A DNA stretch of 54,661 bases from an uncultured Saprospirales bacterium. Lineage in GTDB: Bacteria > Bacteroidota > Bacteroidia > Chitinophagales > JADIYW01. The position numbers were made by a program, and so were the translations under genes. This document shows, piece by piece, positions 17,150 to 25,387 of the stretch (the first letter of the stretch is position 1; each line of letters starts with the position of its first letter). The DNA lies in contig CALLKF010000214.1 of assembly GCA_938008535.1 (NCBI GenBank), positions 1 through 54,661 on the forward strand, read 5' to 3'. The notes below the pieces were generated by a model. It was not told the origin of the DNA and searched no databases. It saw only the letters and a program-made list of their open reading frames with translations.

Positions 17150-18379
17150 TTGGATTTTAAAGACTTTGGATTTGATGAGCGATTGTTAGAAGGTATCGAC
17201 GCTATGAATTATAAACTTGCCACGGCTGTGCAAGAGCAAGTAATTCCTATTATTACAGCAGGAAAAGATGTAATTGCATCTGCACAAACTGGAACTGGAA
17301 AAACAGCTGCGTTTTTATTGCCAATCATCAACGAATTAATTACTACTGAGCATCACGAAGACGAAATCAATTCTTTAGTGATTGTGCCTACTCGTGAGTT
17401 AGCCATTCAAATTGCTCAAAACCTCGAAGCTTTTTCTTACTTCACACCTATTTCTTCTATTGCTATTTATGGTGGAAAAGATGGAATTTCGTTTGAACAG
17501 GAAAAACGCGCGCTTTCAAACGGTGTTGATATTGTGATTTGCACACCTGGAAAAATGATTAGTCATTTGGCTTCTGATTATGTAAAAATTAAAAAACTCA
17601 AACATCTTGTATTAGATGAAGCAGATCGAATGCTCGACATGGGTTTTTATGATGATATTATGCGTATTATTTCGTTTTTACCTGTGGAAAGACAAACGCT
17701 TTTATTTTCTGCAACCATGCCACCAAAAATGCGCGAAATGGGTTTGAAGATTTTAAAAAATCCGGAACAAATCAATATTTCTATATCCAAACCACCAGAA
17801 AAAATTGTTCAAAAAGCATATATCGTTTATGAGCCGCAAAAAATTCCATTGATAAAATATTTACTGAAAGATGTAAATTATAATAAGATTGTGGTGTTTT
17901 GTTCAAGAAAAGAAAGTGTAAAAAATTTGAGTAAAGAATTAACTCGTTCTAAAATAAAAAATGAAGAAATACATTCTGATTTGGAACAAACCGAACGCGA
18001 AAATGTATTGCTGAATTTCAGAAATGGACGAACGCATATTATTGTAGCAACTGATGTAATTTCGCGCGGTATTGATATAGAAGATATTGATTTGGTGATT
18101 AATTATGATGTGCCAAACGATGGTGAAGATTATGTACACAGAATTGGCAGAACAGCACGCGCTGAAACAGAAGGAACTGCTATTACTTTAGTGAGTGAAG
18201 CTGAACAATATAAATTATTCGTGATTGAAGAATTGCTTGGAAAAGAAGTTCCGAAAGCAGAATTGCCAACCGAATTTGGCGAAGCACCAGCTTATGAACC
18301 GAGTAAAAAATCTAACAAAAAAACGTTTGGAAACGGAAAGAAAAGGTTTAATAAGAACAGACCGAATAAACCTAAGTAA
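17150..18379 (+). CDS. DEAD-box RNA helicase, RhlE-like
   Basis: 409 residues with all helicase motifs in order: Q motif (TAVQEQVIP), AQTGTGKT at 45-52, PTRELAIQ, TPGKM, VLDEADRMLDMGF, SAT, then VIATDVISRGIDIEDID and HRIGRTAR. A basic tail (KKSNKKTFGNGKKRFNKNRPNK) suits RNA binding. It starts at a TTG (MDFKDFGF), and a TATCTTAG promoter-like element lies about 40 bases upstream. It probably acts in rRNA maturation or RNA turnover in the cold. Confidence 0.9.
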   Translation: MDFKDFGFDERLLEGIDAMNYKLATAVQEQVIPIITAGKDVIASAQTGTGKTAAFLLPIINELITTEHHEDEINSLVIVPTRELAIQIAQNLEAFSYFTPISSIAIYGGKDGISFEQEKRALSNGVDIVICTPGKMISHLASDYVKIKKLKHLVLDEADRMLDMGFYDDIMRIISFLPVERQTLLFSATMPPKMREMGLKILKNPEQINISISKPPEKIVQKAYIVYEPQKIPLIKYLLKDVNYNKIVVFCSRKESVKNLSKELTRSKIKNEEIHSDLEQTERENVLLNFRNGRTHIIVATDVISRGIDIEDIDLVINYDVPNDGEDYVHRIGRTARAETEGTAITLVSEAEQYKLFVIEELLGKEVPKAELPTEFGEAPAYEPSKKSNKKTFGNGKKRFNKNRPNKPK

Positions 18380-18385
18380 TAGATT

Positions 18386-18802
18386 TTACTCAAAATACTT
18401 CAATGCTAACTCATAGCTTTTTAAACCAAAGCCAACAATTACACCTTTTGCAACTGGTGAAATAAATGAATGATGACGAAACTCTTCTCTTGAAAACGTA
18501 TTGCTGATATGCACTTCAATCACTGGTGTTTTTATAGCACGAATGGCATCTGCAATAGCAATAGATGTATGCGTGTAACCAGCAGCATTTAAGACAATTC
18601 CATCGTACGAAAAACCAACTTCGTGTAGTTTATTAATCAACTCACCTTCTACATTATTTTGAAAATACGAAATTTCCAGATTCGCATATTTTGATTTCAT
18701 TTCTTGTAAAAAATGCTCAAAGGTTTCAGAACCGTAAACAGATGGTTCGCGTTTGCCTAATAAATTTAAATTCGGTCCGTTGATGATGATTATTTTTTTC
18801 AC
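18386..18802 (-). CDS. aroQ: Type II 3-dehydroquinate dehydratase
   Basis: 138 residues from the GTG at 18802 (VKKIIIINGPNLNLLGKREPSVYG), the length expected for type II enzymes. The open frame extends 26 codons further upstream, but that extension is hydrophobic and absent from the family. Active-site features are NGPNLNLLG with Tyr in SVYG, the substrate loop LNAAGYTHTS and EVHISN. It dehydrates 3-dehydroquinate in the shikimate pathway. It converges with the helicase gene, 6 bases apart. Confidence 0.9.
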   Translation of the reverse strand: MKKIIIINGPNLNLLGKREPSVYGSETFEHFLQEMKSKYANLEISYFQNNVEGELINKLHEVGFSYDGIVLNAAGYTHTSIAIADAIRAIKTPVIEVHISNTFSREEFRHHSFISPVAKGVIVGFGLKSYELALKYFE

Positions 18803-18833
18803 TGAAAAAATGTTTAGAGATGAGATTTGTGAT

Positions 18834-18841
18834 ACAAGATA
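18834..18841 (-). promoter_or_regulatory. Putative -7 element of aroQ
   Basis: On the minus strand TATCTTGT lies 31 bases upstream of the GTG start. It is a near match to TAnnTTTG and supports the short form of AroQ. Confidence 0.4.
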
Positions 18842-18917
18842 AAAATAAATTAGCAAATATATACGCACGTTATTTTTCATTTTTAGAGAAAAAACAAGTA
18901 CGATAGGATTAAGTCGA

Positions 18918-19220
18918 CAATTTAATTAGATGTGTTGCTGATTTAGTCAGATGCATCAGGTATTCAGTCAGATATCTGTTTTATTTAGTCAGATAATTGG
19001 CGTATTCAATCAGATGCCTCAGCGACTCAATCAGATGCCTAGACGATTCAGTTAGATGCCTCAGCGATTCGCTTAGATGCATCATCCTTTTACTCAGATT
19101 CTTCATTTCTTCTAGATTCTTCTAATCTGAGTAAATATCTTGGCTATTTGACAGGATTACTGGACAATCTGAGCCAATTTTTGATGCTTCTGAAAAAATA
19201 TTTTACAAATCTGAATCAAT
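18918..19220. repeat. Degenerate 21-base repeat array that inverts halfway
   Basis: This fills the gene-free stretch before xerD. In the left half AGAT cores start at 18928, 18949, 18970, 18991, 19012, 19033, 19054, 19075 and 19096, exactly 21 bases apart. The units resemble ATTCAGTCAGATGCCTCAGC and differ from each other at many positions. In the right half the core is reverse-complemented: AATCTGA at 19124, 19166 and 19208 with weaker copies TATTTGA at 19145 and CTTCTGA at 19187, again every 21 bases. TTTACTCAGATT (19089-19100) and AATCTGAGTAAA (19124-19135) form the inverted pair at the switch point. Confidence 0.85.
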
Positions 19221-19357
19221 TTTTAATTTATTTTTCCGGACAGCCGAATCGTCTAACCTAATGTTTTATGATTGTGACATGGTTATTTATAAATCTAAAC
19301 GGTTATTTTAGTGTTCTAAACAATAATCAATATTAAAATACTACTATCCATGTCAAC
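19221..19357. other. Rest of the xerD upstream region, no gene seen
   Basis: AT-rich sequence with no open frame of note and no clear repeat unit after about 19220. It separates the 21-base array from the REP-like hairpin. Confidence 0.5.
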
Positions 19358-19404
19358 CTTAGTTTATCGAAGGACTCGCAACCGTATGACTTCGACAAGC
19401 TAAG
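19358..19404. repeat. REP-like inverted repeat
   Basis: Arms CTTAGTTTATCGAAG (19358-19372) and CTTCGACAAGCTAAG (19390-19404) pair at 13 of 15 positions around a 17-base loop. The CTTCGACAAGCT(A/C)AG word is a familiar dispersed intergenic element in Bacteroidota genomes (recognised from memory). It has no T-tract, so it is not an obvious terminator. Confidence 0.6.
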
Positions 19405-19498
19405 ATTGGCAGCTACGCAATTTTTAAGATGAACAACATCCTTCGTAATATCACAAAAATAAATCACCGAAAACTACCTTCTCATTTCTCTTATCTCA

Positions 19499-19506
19499 TA
19501 TCTTCG
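19499..19506 (+). promoter_or_regulatory. Putative -7 element of xerD
   Basis: TATCTTCG, one mismatch from TAnnTTTG, lies 10 bases before the xerD ATG at 19517. Confidence 0.45.
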
Positions 19507-19516
19507 CTCTCACGTT

Positions 19517-20425
19517 ATGTCGAACTGGAATCACTACATAAAAAATTTTACTGGTTATTTAAAGATTGAAAAATCACTTTCTCTAAATTCTGTTGATGCA
19601 TATTTGCACGATGTACAGCTTTTACAAAATTATATACTGTTAGAAAACCCAGATGCCAAACCAGATGATTTATCGTTGCAAGATTTGGAATATTTTTTAG
19701 CGCATTTGCATGATTTAGGTTTGGCTGACAGAAGTCAGGCGCGCATAATTTCTGGCTTAAAAGCATTTTATAAATACTTGGTAATTGATGATTATATAAA
19801 AGAAGATCCAACTACCTTAATTGAAGGACCAAAACTTGGAAAAAAACTACCAGATACACTTTCGTTTGAAGAGATAGAAAAACTAATTGGTGCTTTAGAT
19901 TTAAGTAAAGATGAAAACATACGCAACAAAGCCATGCTCGAAACTTTATACAGCAGTGGTTTGCGCGTTACCGAAATGATTAACTTACGCATTTCGCACA
20001 TTTATAAAGATGTAGAATTTATTCGTGTAATTGGAAAAGGAAACAAAGAAAGATTAGTGCCAATTGGCAGTGAAGCTATCAAGCACATTGATATATATTT
20101 AGATCATGTGCGCAATAAATTACCACAATATCCAAAATATTCGGATATACTTTTTTTAAATCGACGTGGTGAACCAATTTCTCGTGTGATGGTATTTTTG
20201 GTGATAAAAAAATTAGCAGAAAAAATTGGGTTAAATAAAAGTATTTCACCACACACCTTTCGACATTCATTTGCAACTCATTTAATTGAAGGTGGTGCAG
20301 ACTTGCGCGCCATCCAACAAATGTTAGGTCATGCTTCTATTACTACTACAGAAATTTATACACATTTAGATCAGCAGTATTTAAAAGAATCGCTGTCTAT
20401 GCATCATCCAAGATTTAAGAAATAG
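19517..20425 (+). CDS. xerD: Tyrosine recombinase XerD-like
   Basis: 302 residues. The N-terminal SAM-like core-binding domain (about 1-90) precedes the catalytic domain. The tetrad is visible: Arg in SGLRVTEMINL, Lys in IGKGNKERLVP, HTFRHSFATHL (H-x-x-R), His in LGHASITTTEIYTHL and the nucleophilic Tyr in the same IYTHL segment. It resolves chromosome dimers at dif with FtsK. It is preceded by a long repeat-bearing region, where a dif-like site was not recognised. The YitT gene follows 15 bases later. Confidence 0.92.
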   Translation: MSNWNHYIKNFTGYLKIEKSLSLNSVDAYLHDVQLLQNYILLENPDAKPDDLSLQDLEYFLAHLHDLGLADRSQARIISGLKAFYKYLVIDDYIKEDPTTLIEGPKLGKKLPDTLSFEEIEKLIGALDLSKDENIRNKAMLETLYSSGLRVTEMINLRISHIYKDVEFIRVIGKGNKERLVPIGSEAIKHIDIYLDHVRNKLPQYPKYSDILFLNRRGEPISRVMVFLVIKKLAEKIGLNKSISPHTFRHSFATHLIEGGADLRAIQQMLGHASITTTEIYTHLDQQYLKESLSMHHPRFKK

Positions 20426-20440
20426 TATTCTGTTGCTAAA

Positions 20441-21469
20441 ATGAAAAGGAAATTTGATTTTTTACCAAAAAAAACGTATCTTAAAAACATGAATCCATTT
20501 ATAAGCAAAGTAATTATCAATACCGTTCTTAATGAGAAAGAACAAAATAAATCTAAACAAGAATCTGATTTTAATGAAGAAGACTTAGAAAATGGATTTA
20601 AAGAATTTTTGATAACCTTAAAAAGAATTTTAAAAGATACCATACTCATAACCGCTGGTGTATTTGCAGCTGGTTTTGGGTTAAGAGGTTTTTTATTACC
20701 CAATGATTTTATTGATGGCGGCGCAATGGGTATTTCTTTATTAATTTATGAATTGACTAAAATTCCACTATCCATTTTAATTATTGTAATCAATCTACCT
20801 TTTATAGTATTAGGTATTCGTGTAATCAATAAAACATTTGCATTTAAAACCATCTTAGCAATTATTTTATTAGCTATCGTAATTGCTATTATTCCATTTC
20901 CACAAATTACCAGCGATAAATTATTGATTTCTATTTTTGGAGGATTTTTTCTCGGAACTGGAATTGGTTTAGCCATTAGAGGTGGCTCTGTAATTGATGG
21001 AACGGAAATTTTAGCAATCTATGTCAGCAGACGTTTAGGCACTAGTATTGGTGATATTATTATGGTAATAAACATAATCGTATTTTTATTTGCTGCTTGG
21101 TTAATTTCAGTAGAAACAGCAATGTATGCAATGTTAACTTATTTATCTGCTTCTAAAACGGTAGATTTTATAACCGAAGGTTTTGAAGAATATATAGGTG
21201 TGACAATTATTTCTGACTTTTCTGATGAAATTCAGCACATGATAAAATATAAAATGAAACGAGGTTTTACTGTTTATACACAAAAAAAAGGAACTGGGAA
21301 AAAAGGCGATAACAAAACAGAATCCGAAGTTGTTTACACTGTAATTACAAGATTAGAAATCGGAAAACTTTACAGCGAACTAGAAATTATTGATTCAGAC
21401 GCATTTATTGTTACACAAAGTGTTAGAAATATAAAAGGTGGTATGATAAAGAAAAGACCACTTCATTAA
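20441..21469 (+). CDS. YitT/DUF2179 membrane protein
   Basis: 342 residues. A polar N-terminal 65 residues is followed by about five membrane helices (about 65-235) of the YitT type with AGFGLRGFLLPNDFIDGGAMGIS and GTGIGLAIRGGSVIDGTEILA. A C-terminal DUF2179 domain (about 250-330, including GFTVYTQKKGTGKKG and DAFIVTQSVRNIKGG) completes it. The domain order is the standard one for the family. Function is unknown. An alternative start at 20489 (MNPFISKVI) is possible because TATCTTAA lies just upstream. Confidence 0.85.
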   Translation: MKRKFDFLPKKTYLKNMNPFISKVIINTVLNEKEQNKSKQESDFNEEDLENGFKEFLITLKRILKDTILITAGVFAAGFGLRGFLLPNDFIDGGAMGISLLIYELTKIPLSILIIVINLPFIVLGIRVINKTFAFKTILAIILLAIVIAIIPFPQITSDKLLISIFGGFFLGTGIGLAIRGGSVIDGTEILAIYVSRRLGTSIGDIIMVINIIVFLFAAWLISVETAMYAMLTYLSASKTVDFITEGFEEYIGVTIISDFSDEIQHMIKYKMKRGFTVYTQKKGTGKKGDNKTESEVVYTVITRLEIGKLYSELEIIDSDAFIVTQSVRNIKGGMIKKRPLH

Positions 21470-21471
21470 TG

Positions 21472-22410
21472 TTATTCTTTCAAAAATTCCAACACATCTT
21501 TTTTTACTTGTAATGGTTTTTCCACCATCGGAACATGTCCACAAGAATCGTATACTATTACACGACTATTTTTAATGTCTCTATGAAAGTATGTTGCATA
21601 TTTTGGTGAAACCACGACATCTTGTTTGCCCCAAATTATGAGCGTCGGACAAGTAATTGTTTTAATTAATGATTCATCTACATACTTATCAGAAGAAGCC
21701 ATGCTCATTAAATGATTTAAGTTTCCATCACGATTCCACAAAGCATTCATACGAATCATTTTTTCTTTAGGCACAACTGAAGGATTGTAAAATATGCGAT
21801 GCACACCTTTGCTAGTCATAAATAAAGGCAACCCATTTCTCAGCATCATTCGAACCCAAGAATGTGTAAAAACATCAGCATTAGCAGATTTTATGACATC
21901 TTTCATATCGTAACCAGCACTATTAAACAGAATTATTTTTTTTACATTTTTAGGATGATTTACTGTAACATTCCAAGCCATCATTCCACCTAGAGAATTT
22001 CCCATCACATACATAGAATCCAAATGCAACGTATCTATTAAAAAAGTAAAATAATCTTTATAGATTTCAGTGTAATTTTTTTCTTTTAATAATTGATTTG
22101 GAAAATCAGACATACCAAAACCTGGTAAATCAATTCGGATAATTCTATATTGATCATTTAACAAAGAATCTAATTGCTGGAAATCATAATTGCTACCACC
22201 AAATCCATGAATCATTAAAATTGGAAAACCTTTACCACTTTCAGTATAATGTATTTCACCATTATTCCATTTTATAAAATGAGAATTTGGTAAACTATAG
22301 GTTGCTTTTATAGTTTCTTTTGAAATATGCAGATTCTTTCTTCCATAACACATAAACAAAAAAACTGCTGCAACTATAACAAAAGCGGAAATAAAAATTT
22401 TCTTAAACAT
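21472..22410 (-). CDS. Membrane-anchored alpha/beta hydrolase
   Basis: 312 residues. An N-terminal signal anchor (about 3-21) is followed by an alpha/beta hydrolase domain with the oxyanion HGFGG (69-73), nucleophile Ser139 in GNSLGG, Asp in IIWGKQDVV and His in DSCGHVPMVEKP. A cap domain of helices lies between. The triad is intact, so it should be an active esterase or C-C hydrolase facing the periplasm. The substrate is unknown. It converges with the YitT gene, 2 bases apart. Confidence 0.85.
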   Translation of the reverse strand: MFKKIFISAFVIVAAVFLFMCYGRKNLHISKETIKATYSLPNSHFIKWNNGEIHYTESGKGFPILMIHGFGGSNYDFQQLDSLLNDQYRIIRIDLPGFGMSDFPNQLLKEKNYTEIYKDYFTFLIDTLHLDSMYVMGNSLGGMMAWNVTVNHPKNVKKIILFNSAGYDMKDVIKSANADVFTHSWVRMMLRNGLPLFMTSKGVHRIFYNPSVVPKEKMIRMNALWNRDGNLNHLMSMASSDKYVDESLIKTITCPTLIIWGKQDVVVSPKYATYFHRDIKNSRVIVYDSCGHVPMVEKPLQVKKDVLEFLKE

Positions 22411-22504
22411 TGTGTGGATTTATTTTGTAAGATACGAATAAGGTAATCATAGAAAAAATTTAAAAAGAGAAACCAATACGATTTCTCATTTTAATAAAGT
22501 ACAA

Positions 22505-22870
22505 CTATTCTTGCGAAACCGCAGTTGCATCTTCAAATCCACTAAATCTATTACCACATCTACCTTGCATTTTGCTTTTAAACTTTTCTTTTTCTTCAGG
22601 CGTCATGTTTGCAAATTTTTGTTGCATTCGTTGCTGCCATCTTGCTCGACCTGCACCAAATCGACCACCGCGACCTCTAAAACCACCAAATAAGATTTTA
22701 GACAATATTAACAAACCAAATGCTTGCAATAATGTGATGGCTGGTCCGTGAAATAAAGCTGGAATTAACCAATTCCATAAATTCATTGTGATAAATCCAA
22801 ATAGCAAAACAAATACGGTTATTGCTAATGTAATTTTAATTGCTTTAAAAATCCAAAATTTCTTGTTCAT
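22505..22870 (-). CDS. Two-helix membrane protein downstream of the ECF sigma factor
   Basis: 121 residues with two hydrophobic segments (about 8-31 and 40-60). An RG-rich linker (FRGRGGRFGAGRARWQQRM) follows, then NMTPEEKEKFKSKMQGRCG, a stretch similar in style to CpxP/Spy-type sensors. It starts 11 bases after the sigma-factor stop, so it is co-transcribed. An anti-sigma or envelope-sensing role is plausible from position only. No known anti-sigma domain is visible. Confidence 0.7.
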   Translation of the reverse strand: MNKKFWIFKAIKITLAITVFVLLFGFITMNLWNWLIPALFHGPAITLLQAFGLLILSKILFGGFRGRGGRFGAGRARWQQRMQQKFANMTPEEKEKFKSKMQGRCGNRFSGFEDATAVSQE

Positions 22871-22881
22871 TGTTATATTTT

Positions 22882-23475
22882 TTAATTGTTTAAAATTTGT
22901 TTGTAAATGAATTGTAATCGTTCGCGCAAAAACAATACTGCATAGCGCTTTCTTGAGATAACTGTTTTAACAGAAACATTCATTTCATCTGCAATTTGCT
23001 GCATGCTTTTATCTTCAAGTTCATGCATCACAAATGCGTCGCGTTGTTCTTTCTGTAATTCATCAAGTGCATCTGCAATAGTTTCCATCATAAAATCATT
23101 CATCATTTTATCATCAGCAGAAATTGCATTACTTTTTAAAATGTCTGCTAATAATAATGGCTCATCATTTTCTTCTTGTATGTGCGCAACATCGTCTAAA
23201 GAAGTTGATTTTTTCTTTCTATATGAATCGGTGATTTTGTTACGAGCTACAGTAAACAACCATGAAGCAAGCTGTTCTACTGGCTTCATTAGCCGATAAC
23301 TTTGTACTAATTCATAAAATACATCTTGCAAAATATCTTCAGCATCTTCTAACGTTGGTGTACGTTGACGAATAAAATTCAACAGCCGTGATTTTTCTTT
23401 TGAAATTACGTGTTCAATTTTCTGATTGTATTTTGGGTCGATTTCCTGCATTATAATTTGCGTACGATTATTCAT
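22882..23475 (-). CDS. ECF-type RNA polymerase sigma factor
   Basis: 197 residues. Region 2 includes TLEDAEDILQDVFYELVQ and the -10 recognition helix ASWLFTVARNKITDSYRKKKS. A charged linker (about 85-130) leads to region 4 with EQRDAFVMHELEDKSMQQIADEMNVSVKTVISRKRYAVLFLRERL. It directs a small regulon, probably envelope stress. It is co-transcribed with the two-helix membrane protein and divergent from the secreted protein at 23658. Confidence 0.92.
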   Translation of the reverse strand: MNNRTQIIMQEIDPKYNQKIEHVISKEKSRLLNFIRQRTPTLEDAEDILQDVFYELVQSYRLMKPVEQLASWLFTVARNKITDSYRKKKSTSLDDVAHIQEENDEPLLLADILKSNAISADDKMMNDFMMETIADALDELQKEQRDAFVMHELEDKSMQQIADEMNVSVKTVISRKRYAVLFLRERLQFIYKQILNN

Positions 23476-23657
23476 TCTATTATATAGACGAATGAAACTT
23501 TAAAATACTTTAAAAATGTAAAAAAAATAAATTTTAAAAGCCATTTTAACCGCTTAAACATTCAATCTGCCATTTACTCATTAGATGCGTCGTGTGAAAA
23601 AAGTTTGATTCATCTTTACATCATCAAATAACAATAACAAAATTAAAACAAGCTACA

Positions 23658-24095
23658 ATGAAAAAACTAATTTTAATTTGCATGATGTTCTCAACAGTAA
23701 TGAACTATGCAGCAGACAAAACAACAACATTAAAACCCAACACTGAATTGCTAGCTAGCTGGCAATATAAAACTACATACATGTCAAACGGTGTAGTATG
23801 TACAGCACAAGTTGACAACTATTATTTTTATTCTGACAACACATGTGTGAAAGAATCTAAAGTAACAAATTGTCAAACAAATCTTGAACAAAAAAGCAAT
23901 TCTATTCAACGTTATGTAGTTGTTGCAAACAATATTGTATTGTTGAATGAGAAAGGCAAACAAACAGCAATTTTTGGAACAAATTGCAAAGTTGACGACT
24001 TATTAAAAGGTCAAAAAATGATTTCACAAACGAAAGAATTGCCAACACAAAAAAATGAAAAATTAAATAACGATCAATTGGCTATGAATCAATAG
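23658..24095 (+). CDS. Secreted protein of unknown function
   Basis: 145 residues with a signal peptide cleaved after about residue 18 (MNYAADK). The mature part (about 127 residues) has four cysteines (VVCTAQ, NTCVKE, TNCQTN, TNCKVD), enough for two periplasmic disulfides, and a beta-rich core resembling lipocalin- or copper-binding small domains. No family is recognised. It is divergent from the sigma factor across 182 bases, so it may be part of the sigma regulon, and it is followed by a strong terminator. Confidence 0.75.
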   Translation: MKKLILICMMFSTVMNYAADKTTTLKPNTELLASWQYKTTYMSNGVVCTAQVDNYYFYSDNTCVKESKVTNCQTNLEQKSNSIQRYVVVANNIVLLNEKGKQTAIFGTNCKVDDLLKGQKMISQTKELPTQKNEKLNNDQLAMNQ

Positions 24096-24123
24096 ACGTT
24101 GTTAAACTGCCGTGTGATTTTTG

Positions 24124-24158
24124 AACTGCTTCGATGTGAATCGAAGCAGTTTTTTTTT
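24124..24158 (+). terminator. Intrinsic terminator after the secreted protein gene
   Basis: Perfect 12-base arms AACTGCTTCGAT (24124-24135) and ATCGAAGCAGTT (24140-24151) around a GTGA tetraloop, then a run of T. It lies between convergent genes. Confidence 0.92.
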
Positions 24159-24918
24159 ATAGAATAGATTTTATTTTTTCTACAAACTCAATTGAATTTT
24201 CAGCATGAACCCAATGACCAGCATTTTCAACAGTTAATAATTTTGCGGTTGGAAAATAATGCAAACATGAATTCCAGTTTTCATTTGTTATATAATTAGA
24301 TTCTTCGCCTTTAATGAAGTACGTTTCATCTGAAAAAACAGTTTCGGTTGAAGGAAATTCCATTAAAACTCTGTAGTTTTTTATTAAGGTTTCTAAATTG
24401 CATTTCCATTCAAATTTTCCATTAGAATCTCTTGATAAATTTTTCAATACAAATTGTCGAACGCCAAATTCAGGAATTCTTTTTTGTAAAAAAACATCAA
24501 TCTCATTTCTGTCTGTTGTTGAATGAATTGGTGCTTCTGCCATTGCAAATAAAATATCTTCGTGACCACCATTGTAATGCGTTGGCGCAATATCAACAAC
24601 TATTAATTTTTCTATTAATGTTGGATGTTCTAAAGCCAATAACATAGCCACCTTGCCACCCATTGAATGACCAATAATGGTGGTTTTTTCAATTTGATGT
24701 TCAACACAAAAATCTAAAATATCTTTTGCTAAAATTTCATAATTAAAATTTCCGCTATGTGGTGAACGACCATGATTGCGCTGATCGATTATATATACTT
24801 GATGCGACAAAGCAAGTTGTTTTGCAATCGTTTGCCAATTATCTAACGAACCTAACAAACCATGAAGAATTAATATGGTTGATCCTGAATCGCCGAATTT
24901 TTTATAGTTGAGTTGCAA
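24157..24918 (-). CDS. Alpha/beta hydrolase, YbfF-like esterase
   Basis: 253 residues starting LNYKKFGDSGSTILILHG. Nucleophile Ser85 lies in GHSMGG, the acid is in the IDQRNHGRSPHSG/DIAPTHY region and the catalytic His is in ENAGHWVHAENS. It resembles YbfF acyl-CoA esterases and the BioH type. No other bioC/bioH candidate is present in the window, so a pimeloyl-ester role is possible but unsupported. No signal peptide. Confidence 0.85.
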   Translation of the reverse strand: MQLNYKKFGDSGSTILILHGLLGSLDNWQTIAKQLALSHQVYIIDQRNHGRSPHSGNFNYEILAKDILDFCVEHQIEKTTIIGHSMGGKVAMLLALEHPTLIEKLIVVDIAPTHYNGGHEDILFAMAEAPIHSTTDRNEIDVFLQKRIPEFGVRQFVLKNLSRDSNGKFEWKCNLETLIKNYRVLMEFPSTETVFSDETYFIKGEESNYITNENWNSCLHYFPTAKLLTVENAGHWVHAENSIEFVEKIKSIL

Positions 24919-24931
24919 ATTAATTATTGAA

Positions 24932-25372
24932 TTATTGAAATAAAGATTTTAGATATTCACTATCTAATTGAACAAATGCTTGTAAACATTTTAGTGTATT
25001 GTAAGTATCTTGATTTTCTAAAATGATAGAATCATTTTTCACTTCTTTTTTTTCACCAAACAATCCAAAAAATATTTTCTTCATAACATATTTCTCATAC
25101 CACACACTTACATCAAAACTTATATTCTGATTTAAAGATTTATTTTCATCATCCATAAAAATCTCAATATCGAATGATTGTTCTAACTGTTCTGCGTCCA
25201 TATAATAAACAATGAACATGTAATCAAAAACAGCATCTTCATTTTTAAGGCAATCTTCAAAAGACTCTTGCCATGGTAAAGATTTAAAATAATCTAACAC
25301 TTCAGAAGCTATAAGATTTTTGCGTTCTTTTTCACCTTTAGAATCGGAATATACAACGTTAAATCTTGTCAT
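24932..25372 (-). CDS. Hypothetical acidic protein
   Basis: 146 residues, soluble, rich in Asp/Glu and aromatic residues (YFKSLPWQESFEDCLKNEDAVFDYMFIVYYMD). No signal peptide, membrane segment or catalytic motif is seen. It lies between the DUF58 gene and the esterase gene on the same strand (gaps 15 and 13 bases), so it is in an operon with both. The family is not recognised. Confidence 0.7.
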   Translation of the reverse strand: MTRFNVVYSDSKGEKERKNLIASEVLDYFKSLPWQESFEDCLKNEDAVFDYMFIVYYMDAEQLEQSFDIEIFMDDENKSLNQNISFDVSVWYEKYVMKKIFFGLFGEKKEVKNDSIILENQDTYNTLKCLQAFVQLDSEYLKSLFQ

Positions 25373-25387
25373 AATAAATTTTTAAAA

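Noticed and set aside
18803..18880. N-terminal extension of AroQ
   Set aside because: The extension is hydrophobic, absent from the family, and overlaps the likely promoter; GTG at 18802 fits better.
18918..19220. CRISPR array
   Set aside because: The units diverge at many positions, lack unique spacers and invert midway; no cas gene is near.
23003..23299. Open frame antisense to the ECF sigma factor
   Set aside because: It mirrors conserved sigma-factor codons and has a serine-rich composition typical of shadow frames.
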